Source of the DNA: Rhodobacter flavimaris
GTDB lineage: Bacteria > Pseudomonadota > Alphaproteobacteria > Rhodobacterales > Rhodobacteraceae
Assembly: GCF_021378075.1 (NCBI RefSeq)
Contig: NZ_JAJUOS010000007.1
Span: 1 to 64,000 of the forward strand
Direction of reading: 5' to 3'
Length of the DNA stretch: 64,000 nt
The position numbers and the translations under genes are program-made. The notes under the pieces are model-generated. The model made no database searches and was not told the origin of the DNA. It saw nothing but the letters and a program-made list of their open reading frames with translations. Shown piece by piece: positions 23,718 to 35,933 of the stretch; position 1 is the stretch's first letter; each line of letters opens with the position of its first letter.

Positions 23718-24493
23718 AGCGCCAGCGCCTCGTAGGTGGCCTCGGCCAGTGGCCAAAGCTGCGCGCGGTCAAGCGGGGCCGAGATCGCACAGCCATACCC
23801 CTCGTCGAGCCAGGCAAGGCTCGACACCCCTTCGGCGCTGCGGCTGTAGCGAAAGGCGCTTTCGTCGCCCGGCATCGCGGTGATGTAGATCGTTGCGCGC
23901 AGGCCCGAGGCATCTTCATACATCAGTTGCGCGGCGGGGCCGGCGCCTGCGGGCAAAAGCCGCCCACCCACCAACTCAAACCCATGCGCGCTAAGGTCCG
24001 GGGCCGCAAGCTTGCGCCCGAGCCGTTTTGACAGCCAGGCCATCAGGTGCTCGCGCTCTTCGGCGCGCACCTCGACCGGGTGAACCACTTCGACCGCATA
24101 GACCGCATGGGCCACGCGGGCCTCTTGCGCGAGAGCGGTTTCATCCTGTGCTACGCGGATGCCCGAGGGCAGCGGATGCTCGGCCCCCCAGTCGCGCCCA
24201 AGGCCCCAGCCAAGGCCGATCCCCACGGCAAAGATCGCGGCGGCAGCGGCCATGCGGGCCATTCCCCCGGTGGCGGGCGGAGGTAGGCGCAGCCGCTCGG
24301 GCACCGGCTCGGCAGCACGCCTCGCCAGCGCGTTGCGCAAGGCGTCGCGATCGGCGATCTGGCCCTCAATCTCGGCCGCCAGCGCCGGGTTGTCGGCCAG
24401 CGCACGTCGCACCGCCTCGGCCCGCGCGGGGTCTAGGCGACCGTCGATATAGCGTTGCAGCTCGTCCTCGGTCATGGCCGCATCTCTGGTCAT
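23714..24493 (-). CDS. membrane anti-sigma factor
   Basis: A 259-residue single-pass protein. The N-terminal part (EDELQRYIDGRLDPARAEAV) resembles the anti-sigma/zinc-finger-like domains of FecR/RskA partners; a membrane helix lies around residues 80-98, and the rest is periplasmic. It overlaps its ECF sigma gene by four bases (ATGA), the usual coupling of a sigma/anti-sigma pair. It would hold the sigma factor inactive until a periplasmic signal arrives. Its own stop overlaps the convergent EI24 gene. Confidence 0.85.
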   Translation of the reverse strand: MTRDAAMTEDELQRYIDGRLDPARAEAVRRALADNPALAAEIEGQIADRDALRNALARRAAEPVPERLRLPPPATGGMARMAAAAAIFAVGIGLGWGLGRDWGAEHPLPSGIRVAQDETALAQEARVAHAVYAVEVVHPVEVRAEEREHLMAWLSKRLGRKLAAPDLSAHGFELVGGRLLPAGAGPAAQLMYEDASGLRATIYITAMPGDESAFRYSRSAEGVSSLAWLDEGYGCAISAPLDRAQLWPLAEATYEALAL

Positions 24494-25005
24494 TTCACTC
24501 TCCGCAAGTTCGGCCGCCCGCCAGTTTCCCGCCCGGTCGCCGCGCGCAGGGCCGCCCTGCCCCGCGCCAGCCGCGACATCAGCGTGCCCACCGGTACATC
24601 GAGAATCCGCGCGGCGTCTTCGTAGCTGAAATCCTCGACGCCGATCAGCAGGATCGCCTCGCGCTGATCGAGCGGCAAGGTCCAAAGCGCCCGCAGCACC
24701 TCGGCCAGTTCCAGCGCACTCTCGGCACCGCCCGGATGGGCGGGTTCGGGCGCCTCGTCGAGCGTCACCGCTCCGCGCCGCCCGCGCGCCCGCAGCGCGT
24801 CGATATGCAGGTTGCGCAGCACGCGAAACAGCCAGGCCCGCAACTCGGGGCCGGTGCGCAGCAAATGCCAGCGCGACAGCGCGCGTTCAAGACAGTCCTG
24901 CACGAGGTCATCGGCCAGCGCCCCATCGCGCGCCAGCGCATAGGCAAAGCGGCGCAGCGCGGGGATCTGCGCCTCGATCAGATGGCGTTTGCGGGGCTGT
25001 CGCAT
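24490..25005 (-). CDS. ECF-family RNA polymerase sigma factor
   Basis: A 171-residue ECF sigma factor. Region 2 is ADDLVQDCLERALSRWHLL and LRAWLFRVLRNLHIDALRARGRR; region 4 is VEDFSYEDAARILDVPVGTLMSRLARGR. Upstream on the same strand, 39 bases away, is the gene for a secreted COG4315 protein, and downstream the anti-sigma. This order (secreted protein, sigma, anti-sigma) recurs in proteobacteria and points to an envelope or oxidative-stress response. The inducing signal is unknown. Confidence 0.93.
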   Translation of the reverse strand: MRQPRKRHLIEAQIPALRRFAYALARDGALADDLVQDCLERALSRWHLLRTGPELRAWLFRVLRNLHIDALRARGRRGAVTLDEAPEPAHPGGAESALELAEVLRALWTLPLDQREAILLIGVEDFSYEDAARILDVPVGTLMSRLARGRAALRAATGRETGGRPNLRRVK

Positions 25006-25044
25006 GGGGGTCGGGCGACGCCGCGCGGGCGCCGCCCCCTTTCG

Positions 25045-25413
25045 TCAGGGCTGCGCGACATGCCAGACGCCGTTGAACCCGTCGCCCGTCACATCGCCCG
25101 GTTTGGTATCCTTGACCCACGTATACAGCGGTTTGCCATCATAGGCCCACTGTTTCGCGCCATCGTCACGGGTGATCACCGACCACGCGCCCTCGGCCAT
25201 CGCGCCATCCTCTGCCATCAGCGGAGGCCAGTTCGCGGCACAACCGCCATTGCAGGCCGAGTTGCCATCGGAATCCTTGTCGAAGGTATAAAGCGTCATG
25301 CCCGCCGCATCGACCAGCGTCTGGCCCTTGGCGGTCTCGGCCACCATCGCCGGATCGGCCTGCGCTACGCCAGCGGCCAGCACCACAGCCATCGTCATCA
25401 TCGCTCGTTTCAT
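25045..25413 (-). CDS. secreted COG4315 protein with Yx(FWY)xxD repeats
   Basis: A 122-residue exported protein: signal peptide of about 19 residues (ends VAQA), then two copies of the family repeat, LYTFDKDSDGNSAC and PLYTWVKDTKPGD. The cysteines in CNGGCAANWPPL suggest a disulfide or metal site. The function of the family is unknown, but it is usually co-operonic with ECF sigma factors. The ATG at 25413 (not 25419) has the proper distance to GGGAG. A hairpin lies upstream. Confidence 0.85.
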   Translation of the reverse strand: MKRAMMTMAVVLAAGVAQADPAMVAETAKGQTLVDAAGMTLYTFDKDSDGNSACNGGCAANWPPLMAEDGAMAEGAWSVITRDDGAKQWAYDGKPLYTWVKDTKPGDVTGDGFNGVWHVAQP

Positions 25414-25449
25414 GGTCATCTCCCTGTCTGGACCACAAGGAAAACGACA

Positions 25450-25475
25450 CAGGGCCGGGAATAATCCCGGCCCTG
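25450..25475 (-). terminator. hairpin terminator after the epimerase/DUF1467 operon
   Basis: An 11-bp perfect stem CAGGGCCGGGA / TCCCGGCCCTG with a four-base loop; on the minus strand TGTCGTTTT follows. It lies 19 bases after the DUF1467 stop. Because it is also just upstream of the COG4315 gene, it may double as part of that gene's control region. Confidence 0.6.
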
Positions 25476-25494
25476 CTGAAAAAATCGCGGATGC

Positions 25495-25764
25495 TCAGTG
25501 CTTGATGCGCCCGAACCAGTCGAGATCGCGGATCGAGATCACCCCCGACAGGATGATCGAGGCGATGACGCCCCAGAGCACCACGGCGATGCCGGTCGTG
25601 ATCAGGGCCTTCTTCTTCAGGTTCACCTCATGCGGGGCCGAGGCGGGCGTGCCCGGCACGATATGCCCGGCCTCGTCCTGGCTCTGGAACCGGATCGGCA
25701 GCACCACGAAGAACACCATGAACCAGATCACGGCGAAAAGGACGATGCCACCGGTCAGGTTCAT
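25495..25764 (-). CDS. DUF1467 family membrane protein
   Basis: An 89-residue protein with two membrane helices (LFAVIWFMVFFVVLPI and the second around LITTGIAVVLWGVIASIIL) and a loop with FQSQDEAGHIVPGTPASAP. This is the DUF1467 pattern, found in alphaproteobacteria next to methylmalonyl-CoA epimerase or proline-tRNA ligase genes, as far as I recall. Its ATG overlaps the epimerase stop (TGATG). Function unknown. Confidence 0.85.
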   Translation of the reverse strand: MNLTGGIVLFAVIWFMVFFVVLPIRFQSQDEAGHIVPGTPASAPHEVNLKKKALITTGIAVVLWGVIASIILSGVISIRDLDWFGRIKH

Positions 25765-26168
25765 CAGACCTGCTCCAGCTCAATCAGGCAGCCGTTGAAG
25801 TCCTTGGGGTGCAGGAACAGCACGGGTTTGCCATGCGCGCCGATCTTCGGCTCGCCGGTGCCAAGGACGCGCGCCCCCCCGGCCTTGAGCTGGTCGCGCG
25901 CGGCCAGGATGTCATCGACCTCAAAGCACATGTGGTGGATGCCGCCCGAGGGGTTCTTTTCCAGAAACCCTGCGATGGGCGAGTTTTCCCCGAGCGGGTA
26001 GAGCAGCTCGATCTTGGTGTTCGGCAGTTCGATAAAGACCACGGTCACGCCGTGATCGGGTTCGTCCTGCGGCGGGTTTACCTTCGCGCCAAGGGTCTCA
26101 CGGTATTTCGCCGAGGCTGCCTCAAGGTCAGGCACGGCGATGGCGACATGGTTCAAACGTCCGATCAT
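25764..26168 (-). CDS. mce: methylmalonyl-CoA epimerase
   Basis: A 134-residue vicinal-oxygen-chelate (glyoxalase-fold) enzyme. It contains LNHVAIAVPDLEAASA with the first metal His, IELLYPL, SGGIHHMCFEVDDI with the second, and a C-terminal GCLIELEQ with the Glu ligand. It interconverts the R and S forms of methylmalonyl-CoA in propionyl-CoA use and the ethylmalonyl-CoA pathway. A hotdog and acyl-CoA dehydrogenase cluster lies much further right. The overlapping DUF1467 gene suggests a shared transcript. Confidence 0.92.
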   Translation of the reverse strand: MIGRLNHVAIAVPDLEAASAKYRETLGAKVNPPQDEPDHGVTVVFIELPNTKIELLYPLGENSPIAGFLEKNPSGGIHHMCFEVDDILAARDQLKAGGARVLGTGEPKIGAHGKPVLFLHPKDFNGCLIELEQV

Positions 26169-26315
26169 GGTGGGCCTCCATTTTCCTCGCCTTCCGCTTT
26201 AGGGGGGGGCTGGCCGCGATGCAAGCACTGCGAGCGGTAGCAGCGTTAACGGGGCATTAGGCAAAGGTAGCCCTTACTGGGCCGATAACCGTGATTCCTC
26301 TGCCAGGGTGGTCCC

Positions 26316-27017
26316 ATGTCCGATGATCTTTCGACCTTTCTTGCCAAGCGTTCCGCCTCGGCCGAGCGCCCGCTGGCCGGGCTGACTGTGCTGGTGGTCG
26401 AAGACAGCCGCTTTGCCTGCGAGGCGCTGCGGCTAATGTGCTTGCGCTCGGGCGCGCGTATCCGCCGGGCCGATTGCCTGCGCGCGGCGCGGCGGCATTT
26501 ACAGACCTACCACCCCAATGTGGTGATCGTGGATCTCGGACTGCCCGACGGGTCTGGGGATGAGCTGATCGCGCAGATCAAGGCCACCGCTGCTGCGCCC
26601 GCGGTCTTCGGTATTTCGGGCGATGCCAAGGGGGCGGTATTGGCGATGGCGGCGGGCGCGGACGGATTTCTGGAAAAGCCGATCGAGAGCCTTGCACTGT
26701 TTCAGAACACGATCCTTGCCGGGCTACCCGATCACGCACGCCACGCCGGCCCGCGCCGCATCGACGAGATGCCGCTGATCCCCGACCCGCTGGCATTGCA
26801 AGATGACCTCAGCCAGATGGCCCAAGCGCTGCGCGAGCCGCCCGAGGCCGCGCGGCTTGGCTATGTCGCGCAATTCCTCACGGGTGTCGCGCGGGTCGCG
26901 CATGATGTTGCACTGGCCGATGCGGCCACGGCGCTGGACCGCACGCCCTCACCCGCCACCGTGGCGCGGCTCAGCGGCCTTGTGAATGCGCGGCTCGCCG
27001 CTCGGGCGATGCTTTAA
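26316..27017 (+). CDS. response regulator with uncharacterised C-terminal half
   Basis: A 233-residue protein with a receiver domain at about residues 23-135: acidic pair Glu29-Asp30 (VVEDSR), phospho-acceptor Asp73 (VVIVDLGLPDGSG) and Lys121 (FLEKPIE). After it comes a 100-residue alpha-helical region without a DNA-binding or enzymatic motif that I recognise; it may bind partners, like Hpt-like or phosphotransfer adaptors. No kinase gene lies beside it, so it is an orphan regulator. Its stop overlaps the converging GNAT gene by four bases. Confidence 0.82.
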   Translation: MSDDLSTFLAKRSASAERPLAGLTVLVVEDSRFACEALRLMCLRSGARIRRADCLRAARRHLQTYHPNVVIVDLGLPDGSGDELIAQIKATAAAPAVFGISGDAKGAVLAMAAGADGFLEKPIESLALFQNTILAGLPDHARHAGPRRIDEMPLIPDPLALQDDLSQMAQALREPPEAARLGYVAQFLTGVARVAHDVALADAATALDRTPSPATVARLSGLVNARLAARAML

Positions 27018-27730
27018 TCGGCGCCCAGCGCGGGGTCCGCGCTGACCCGCACCAGCCGGGTCAGGTCTCCCAGCCGCTCGATCTGGCACCCCTCTGCGTC
27101 GAAGTTCGAGGGCGCAAGCCAGGCGTCATAGGCGGCCTTCAGCCCGGGCCACTCCTTGTCGATGGCAGCAAACCAGGCAGTGTCGCGGTTGCGCCCCTTC
27201 ACCACCGTCGCCTGACGGAATATCCCCTCATAGCTCAGCCCTAGCCGCTGCGCCGCGCGGCGCGAGGGCAGGTTCAGCGCATCGCATTTCCACTCGAACC
27301 GCCGGTAGCCCGCCTCGAAGGCCCAGCCGATCATCAGCATCATCGCTTCGGTCGCGGCGCGAGTGCGCTGCAACTGGGGCGAGAGGTTGATATGCCCCAG
27401 CTCGATCGAGCCCGCCGCAGGCGTGATCCGCAGATAGGACATCACGCCGCCCACCTGTCCGCTCGCCTTGTCGCGTAGCGCGTAGAAGAACGGATCGCTC
27501 TGCCCGGCCATATCCTGCACCCAGCGAATGAAGGGCACCTCGGAATGGAACGGGCCATAGGGCAGGTAATCCCAGATTGCGTCATCGGCGGAATTCGCGC
27601 GGTAAAGCGGGTCGGCATGGGTCCAGGCAAGACGCTCCAGCCGCACATAGCGCCCCTCCATCACCGCCGCATCGGGGGTGCGCGGGGGCGTCCAGCCTGT
27701 CAGTTCCTCGCCGAATTTCTTCTGCTGCAT
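27014..27730 (-). CDS. GNAT family N-acetyltransferase (RimJ/RimL type)
   Basis: A 238-residue acetyltransferase of the RimJ/RimL-like branch. Fold landmarks are VRLERLAWTHADPLY, IELGHINLSPQLQRTRAATEAMMLMIGWAFE with the acetyl-CoA binding Q/RxxGxA-like loop, and FEWKCDALNLPSRRAAQRLGLSYEGIFRQ. It probably acetylates a small amine or a protein N-terminus; the substrate is unknown. It converges with the response regulator gene. Confidence 0.88.
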   Translation of the reverse strand: MQQKKFGEELTGWTPPRTPDAAVMEGRYVRLERLAWTHADPLYRANSADDAIWDYLPYGPFHSEVPFIRWVQDMAGQSDPFFYALRDKASGQVGGVMSYLRITPAAGSIELGHINLSPQLQRTRAATEAMMLMIGWAFEAGYRRFEWKCDALNLPSRRAAQRLGLSYEGIFRQATVVKGRNRDTAWFAAIDKEWPGLKAAYDAWLAPSNFDAEGCQIERLGDLTRLVRVSADPALGAD

Positions 27731-27868
27731 CGTCGCCTCCCCGCCTTTTCACCGCACGCTATCCTGCGCCCAGCCGACACGCAATTGCCCCCAAAGAGCA
27801 CGAAAGCCTTCCAAAAGCTGCCGCAATCCGAGGGCAGCCTGATCCTACTCCCTCCTGAGGATCAGCCG

Positions 27869-28003
27869 ATGAAACACCACGCCCGCCGCCTGTTTACCGA
27901 TCACCGACTTATCGATCGTTCGCATCGGGCCATGTTCGCCATCGGGATCGTCTCTCTGGCGGTATCCATCAGTGCGATGGCGCTGCGCCTGGCGACAAGC
28001 TGA
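27869..28003 (+). CDS. small membrane protein, 44 aa
   Basis: A 44-residue protein: a basic N-terminus (KHHARRLFTDHRLIDRSH) followed by one hydrophobic segment (AMFAIGIVSLAVSISAMALRL). A GAGG element stands nine bases upstream of the ATG, and a strong terminator follows 22 bases after the stop. The composition and flanking signals make it a plausible mini-protein. Function unknown. Confidence 0.5.
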   Translation: MKHHARRLFTDHRLIDRSHRAMFAIGIVSLAVSISAMALRLATS

Positions 28004-28025
28004 TCCATCCTCCCTGCGCAAACTG

Positions 28026-28057
28026 AAAAGGCGCGCCGTTTTCGCGGCGCGCCTTTT
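28026..28057. terminator. bidirectional intrinsic terminator
   Basis: AAAAGGCGCGCCG, loop, CGGCGCGCCTTTT: a 13-bp stem with A and T tails, so it works on both strands. It ends the small membrane-protein gene on the plus strand and aspS on the minus strand. Confidence 0.85.
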
Positions 28058-28074
28058 CGTTTCTGTCGGGATGC

Positions 28075-29856
28075 TTAGGCTTCCTTGGGCAGAGCCCGCA
28101 GGCGCAGCTCGCGCATCTGTTCGTTGGTGGGCTCGGACGGGGCGCCCATCATCAGATCTTCGGCGCGCTGGTTCATCGGGAACATGATGACCTCGCGGAT
28201 GTTGATCTCGTCGGCCAGCAGCATGACGATCCGGTCGATACCGGCCGCGCAACCACCGTGCGGAGGCGCGCCGTATTTGAACGCCTTGACCATGCCGCCG
28301 AAACGCTTCTCGACTTCCGACGCAGGGTAGCCCGCCAGTTCGAAGGCCTTGTACATGATCTCGAGCTTGTGGTTCCGGATCGCACCGGACACGAGTTCGT
28401 AGCCGTTGCAGGCGAGGTCATACTGGTAGCCCAGCACCTTGAGCGGATCGCCCGACAGTGCCTCAAGCCCGCCCTGCGGCATCGAGAAGGGGTTGTGCGA
28501 GAAGTCGATCTTGCCCTCGTCATCCTTCTCATACATCGGGAAATCGACGATCCAGGCGAATTTGAACACACCCTCCTCGGTCAGGCCAAGTTCTTTGCCG
28601 ATCTCGTTACGGGCGCGGCCCGCGATCGCCTCGAAGGCCTCGGGCTTGCCGCCAAGGAAGAAGGCCGCGTCGCCCTCGCCCAGCCCCAGCTGTAGACGGA
28701 TCGCCTCGGTGCGCTCGGGGCCGATGTTCTTGGCCAGCGGGCCTGCGGCCTCCATCTCGCCATTGTCGCCCTTGCGCCAGAAGATGTAGCCCATGCCCGG
28801 CAGACCCTGGCTTTGTGCGAAGGCGTTCATCCGATCGCAGAACTTGCGCGAGCCGCCGGTGGGCGCGGGAATCGCGCGGATCTCGGTGCCTTCCTGCTCC
28901 AGCAGCTTGGCGAAGATCGCAAAGCCCGAGCCCGCGAAATGCTCGCTCACGATCTGCATCTCGATCGGGTTGCGCAGGTCGGGCTTGTCCGAGCCGTATT
29001 TCAGCAGCGACTCGGCATAGGGGATCAGCGGCCAGTCGGGATCGACGGTCTTGCCGTTACCGAATTCCTCGAACAGGCCTTGGATGACCGGCTGGACGGC
29101 CGCGAACACGTCTTCTTGCGACACGAAGCTCATTTCCAGGTCGAGCTGGTAGAAATCGGTGGGCGAACGGTCGGCGCGCGGGTCTTCGTCACGGAAGCAG
29201 GGCGCGATCTGGAAGTAGCGGTCGAAGCCCGCCACCATGATCAACTGCTTAAACTGCTGCGGTGCCTGCGGCAGCGCGTAGAACCTGCCCGGATGCAGGC
29301 GCGAGGGCACGAGGAAGTCGCGCGCGCCCTCGGGCGAGGAGGCCGTGATGATCGGCGTCTGGTATTCGTTGAAACCGATGTCCCACATGCGGTTGCGAAT
29401 GGACCGCACGACGTTCGAGCGCAGCATCATCTTGTTGTGCAGGCTGTCGCGGCGCAGGTCGAGGAAGCGGTAGGTCAGACGGGTTTCCTCGGGGTAGTCC
29501 TGATCGCCGAAGACCGGCAGCGGCAGCTCGCCATCGACGGCGCCCAGAACCTCGACCTCGCGAACGTAAACCTCGATCTCGCCGGTCGGGATCTTGGCGT
29601 TCACAAGGCTCGCGTCGCGCAGCTTGACGGTGCCGTCAATGCGGATGACCCACTCGGCGCGGACCTTTTCCAGCTCTTTGAACGCGGCCGAGTCGCCGTC
29701 GCACAGGACTTGGGTGATGCCGTAATGGTCGCGCAGGTCGATGAACAGCACGCCGCCGTGATCTCGCACCCGATGGACCCAGCCCGAAAGGCGGACGGTT
29801 TCACCGGCATTGGCGGCAGTAAGCGCGGCGCAGGTATGGCTGCGATAGGCGTGCAT
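28075..29856 (-). CDS. aspS: aspartate-tRNA ligase
   Basis: A 593-residue class II aminoacyl-tRNA synthetase of the bacterial type. The N-terminal OB-fold anticodon-binding domain ([18 protein letters not shown]) is followed by the catalytic core with motifs 2 and 3 and the bacterial insertion (GAD-like) domain. Motif 2 is around [24 protein letters not shown] and motif 3 near [12 protein letters not shown]. Essential for translation. Whether it also charges tRNA-Asn (non-discriminating) cannot be told; that depends on GatCAB elsewhere. AAGGGAACG precedes the ATG pair. Confidence 0.97.
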   Translation of the reverse strand: MHAYRSHTCAALTAANAGETVRLSGWVHRVRDHGGVLFIDLRDHYGITQVLCDGDSAAFKELEKVRAEWVIRIDGTVKLRDASLVNAKIPTGEIEVYVREVEVLGAVDGELPLPVFGDQDYPEETRLTYRFLDLRRDSLHNKMMLRSNVVRSIRNRMWDIGFNEYQTPIITASSPEGARDFLVPSRLHPGRFYALPQAPQQFKQLIMVAGFDRYFQIAPCFRDEDPRADRSPTDFYQLDLEMSFVSQEDVFAAVQPVIQGLFEEFGNGKTVDPDWPLIPYAESLLKYGSDKPDLRNPIEMQIVSEHFAGSGFAIFAKLLEQEGTEIRAIPAPTGGSRKFCDRMNAFAQSQGLPGMGYIFWRKGDNGEMEAAGPLAKNIGPERTEAIRLQLGLGEGDAAFFLGGKPEAFEAIAGRARNEIGKELGLTEEGVFKFAWIVDFPMYEKDDEGKIDFSHNPFSMPQGGLEALSGDPLKVLGYQYDLACNGYELVSGAIRNHKLEIMYKAFELAGYPASEVEKRFGGMVKAFKYGAPPHGGCAAGIDRIVMLLADEINIREVIMFPMNQRAEDLMMGAPSEPTNEQMRELRLRALPKEA

Positions 29857-30085
29857 CATCGTTCCCTTTCAACGGGCATTGGCGTCAGTCGGCCCGATAC
29901 ACAGCTTGGAGGCGCGGAAGTCAAGCAAATGGGTGAAAATCACCCTGCTTCGCGGCGCTCTCACGCGTATTTGCGCGCTCTCACGCAGGATGCGCGGCGC
30001 AGGCATTCTTTCTGCCTCGCGAACAATCGCCCTAATGTCGTCAGATTTCACCCCTAACAGGGATAAACGCAGACCCGGTACGCCC

Positions 30086-31378
30086 ATGAGCCTGACCCCG
30101 CCCCTCACCGCCTCCGCCGCGCGGCCCTCGCAGGTCGATCGCGTGGTCGGCTATGCGGTTTTGGTGCTGTGGCTTGTCTGGGCCTGGGGCGCATTTCAGG
30201 GCGCATGGGCCAATGACCTCGCCGCGCTCTGGTTCGCGGGGCATTTCCACGCCAGCGGCCAGCCCGATCTGATCTACGCGGCCCCGCCCATGTTTTTCGG
30301 CGGCACCCCGCCCGCGTGGGAGGGCTTGCACGCCGCCCTTGGCCTTGCCCCGAATCAACCCGCCTATCCCTATATATACCCGCCGCTTTGGGCGGGGCTG
30401 GCCGCGCCCCTGACGCGCGTGCTTGCGCCGCAAGCCTTCTTCGATCTGGCGCTTGCGGTGCATCTGGCGATGCTCGCGGGGTCCATCCTGCTGGCCGAGC
30501 GTCTGGCGCGCCCGACCTTCCTGCCCTTTGCAGGCTTCATCATCTGGGCGCTTCTGGTGCTGACGCAGACCGCCTCGGGCTTTGCGCTCCTGTCGCTCAA
30601 CCAGCCAACGATCACGGTCAGCTTTTTTACACTACTGGCGATCTGGCTGATCCGCCGCGCCCCGGCAGCTGCGGGCACGGCATTGGCGCTCGCCGCTGCA
30701 ATTAAGCTCACCCCCATCGTGTTCGCCGCACTCTTAGTGCAGGCCCGCCGTCCGCGCGCCATTGCCGTGATGGTGCTGACCGGTGGCGCGCTCGCGCTTG
30801 CCTCGGTTGCGCTGATGGGCTGGCCTTTGCATCGCGCCTTCCTTGCGCAGCTCGACCTCGCTTCGGAAAAATCCGTCTGGGGCATGGTGAACCCCTCACT
30901 GCGCATCCTGATGCTGGATATCGCCAGCCAGCTCGGTCTGGCCGAGCCCCTGCCCCAAGGCGCAGGCAATGTGACCGTCCTGATCATGCCCCACTGGACC
31001 AAACTTCTGGCGGTGGTTCTGGCGCTTGCCATCGCTGTGCCGGTCGTTCTGGCAGCACGCAAACGCCCCTCGGCCCAAGCCGTCACGCTGGTCGCGCTCG
31101 GGTTCTCGGTCGCACTCTTCCTGTTCGGCCCGCTCTCGTGGCTGCATTACCTCGAACTGCCGCTCTTACTGCTTCCCGCACTTGGGTTCGGATTCGGCCG
31201 CGTGCCCAGCCTCGCCCTGCTGGCAGCGATGGCCGCGCTCAACTCGTCGGAACTTCTGTTGCTTCTTGGCCCGATGCCGAACGGCCTCGCGATCTACAGC
31301 TGGGCCATGGTTCTGGGCTGGTCCGCGATCCTCACCGCTACCTTCGTCGCGCTCATCCGGCAGCCGCGCGGCGAATGA
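30086..31378 (+). CDS. DUF2029 / GT87 family membrane glycosyltransferase
   Basis: A 430-residue polytopic protein of about 10 membrane helices with a first extracytoplasmic loop (AAPPMFFGGTPPAWE...) typical of GT87 enzymes, which transfer mannose or similar sugars from polyprenyl carriers. The acidic residue expected in the first loop would be at ANDLAALWF. The start at 30086 was selected for a compact N-terminus; an in-frame ATG at 30035 is possible. It is read divergently from aspS. The acceptor is unknown. Confidence 0.75.
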   Translation: MSLTPPLTASAARPSQVDRVVGYAVLVLWLVWAWGAFQGAWANDLAALWFAGHFHASGQPDLIYAAPPMFFGGTPPAWEGLHAALGLAPNQPAYPYIYPPLWAGLAAPLTRVLAPQAFFDLALAVHLAMLAGSILLAERLARPTFLPFAGFIIWALLVLTQTASGFALLSLNQPTITVSFFTLLAIWLIRRAPAAAGTALALAAAIKLTPIVFAALLVQARRPRAIAVMVLTGGALALASVALMGWPLHRAFLAQLDLASEKSVWGMVNPSLRILMLDIASQLGLAEPLPQGAGNVTVLIMPHWTKLLAVVLALAIAVPVVLAARKRPSAQAVTLVALGFSVALFLFGPLSWLHYLELPLLLLPALGFGFGRVPSLALLAAMAALNSSELLLLLGPMPNGLAIYSWAMVLGWSAILTATFVALIRQPRGE

Positions 31379-31501
31379 CGCAAACAGGGTGCCTTTCGCC
31401 CTTGCACCCCGGGCCAAGCTGACTATAACCCCCACCAATTTGCGCGGAGCCTGGACAAGACTCCGCCTATAGTGCTGCCGAACAGAATCAAAGGGTCCAC
31501 C

Positions 31502-34834
<3,333 letters not shown>

Positions 34835-34854
34835 GGGCAGACACACCGATCATG

Positions 34855-34880
34855 AAAGGCGGCCCCACCGGGCCGCCTTT
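34855..34880 (+). terminator. intrinsic terminator after carB
   Basis: AAAGGCGGCCC / GGGCCGCCTTT with loop CACC, an 11-bp perfect stem followed by TTTCG. It lies about 20 bases after the carB stop. Confidence 0.8.
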
Positions 34881-35033
34881 CGCGTTTACGCTTCAAGTCG
34901 CGAATCTTCTCGTTCCGTGCTAGTTTGACCACTTGAGCCGGGGCCGATGTTACCCGTGTTACTCGTCCCGATCCCGCCTTTAGCTAGTATCTCCGTGCTC
35001 AAAGCGGCCCGCCATTGCGCGAAAGGGAAGCCG

Positions 35034-35627
35034 ATGCACAGACTGCTCAGGACACTGTCGACGGGGCTTCTTTCCGTTGCCCTCCACACCCCGGCCCATG
35101 CCGAAGACCCCGCGCGCGTGCCGACTGACAAAATCACGAAGTCGGGCCACTACCTTACCGCGCTCGAAGCCGCCGAGATGTTAAGGGATTCAGGCGTCAT
35201 CTTCCTTGATGTGCGCAGCCGTGCAGAGGTTGCCTTTCTTGGCATTCCCGAGCGTGTGAACGTGCACATCCCCTATCTCATGCTCCCCGCCCCGGCGAAT
35301 TATGACCCGACCCGGCTCAGCTACCCGATGGTCTTCAACCCCGACTTCGAGATTGCCTTTCTGGACTATGCCGACGCAGCCATGATTGAGGATGATACCC
35401 CGATCGTCGTCATGTGCCGCTCGGGGACGCGCAGCGCAAAGGCGGCAGACGCCCTGTTCGATCTGGGCTACAGCAATGTCTATTCGATCGTGGACGGCTA
35501 CGAAGGCGACCTTGCCACCGATGGGCCCGAGCGCGGTCATCCCGTCGTCAACGGCTGGAAAAACGCCGGCCTGCAATGGTCTTACGGCATCTCCCCCGGA
35601 CAGGCCTATCCCGAGGATCTGCACTGA
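35034..35627 (+). CDS. periplasmic rhodanese-like protein
   Basis: A 197-residue exported protein: signal peptide of about 23 residues (ending AHA), then a rhodanese domain with active-site loop CRSGTRS (Cys128). Rhodanese domains move sulfane sulfur or act as redox modules. The C-terminal tail (GWKNAGLQWSYGISPGQAY) is conserved among rhodanese proteins of this type, in my recollection. The start at 35034 has AAAGGGAAG upstream. Its neighbours, a short lipoprotein and an AhpD-like gene, do not fix a pathway. Confidence 0.85.
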   Translation: MHRLLRTLSTGLLSVALHTPAHAEDPARVPTDKITKSGHYLTALEAAEMLRDSGVIFLDVRSRAEVAFLGIPERVNVHIPYLMLPAPANYDPTRLSYPMVFNPDFEIAFLDYADAAMIEDDTPIVVMCRSGTRSAKAADALFDLGYSNVYSIVDGYEGDLATDGPERGHPVVNGWKNAGLQWSYGISPGQAYPEDLH

Positions 35628-35649
35628 ACACCTAGTGCCAGCGCCTTCG

Positions 35650-35730
35650 TTAAATAAACGGAATAATCGGGATACCGTCCCCACAGGCTGCCAGCATCAG
35701 AACCAAGCCCAGCGCCACAATCACTCGCAT
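35650..35730 (-). CDS. tiny lipoprotein, 26 aa
   Basis: A 26-residue lipoprotein precursor: MRVIVALGLVLMLAAC has a lipobox LAAC at 13-16, leaving a mature peptide of only 11 residues beginning CGDGIPIIPFI. GGAGGG precedes the ATG by a normal distance. Such short lipoproteins resemble entericidin-like peptides. The small size keeps the call tentative, but the lipobox plus ribosome site is strong. Confidence 0.6.
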   Translation of the reverse strand: MRVIVALGLVLMLAACGDGIPIIPFI

Positions 35731-35933
35731 CGCACCCTCCATTGGCCGATTGCGACGAGCCTACGCGCACGCTCTGAGTCGGGCCAGTTCCTCCGCATTC
35801 CCGCGCATATTTTGTCGCGGGGCGGACCTGGGCGCACGCAAACATTCATCTCCGCGCATATGATTGATACAGGTCAATGCCTCGTGCGGGCGACTCTGGC
35901 ATGTGGGAGGGGAACTTCGGATAGGAGAACGCC

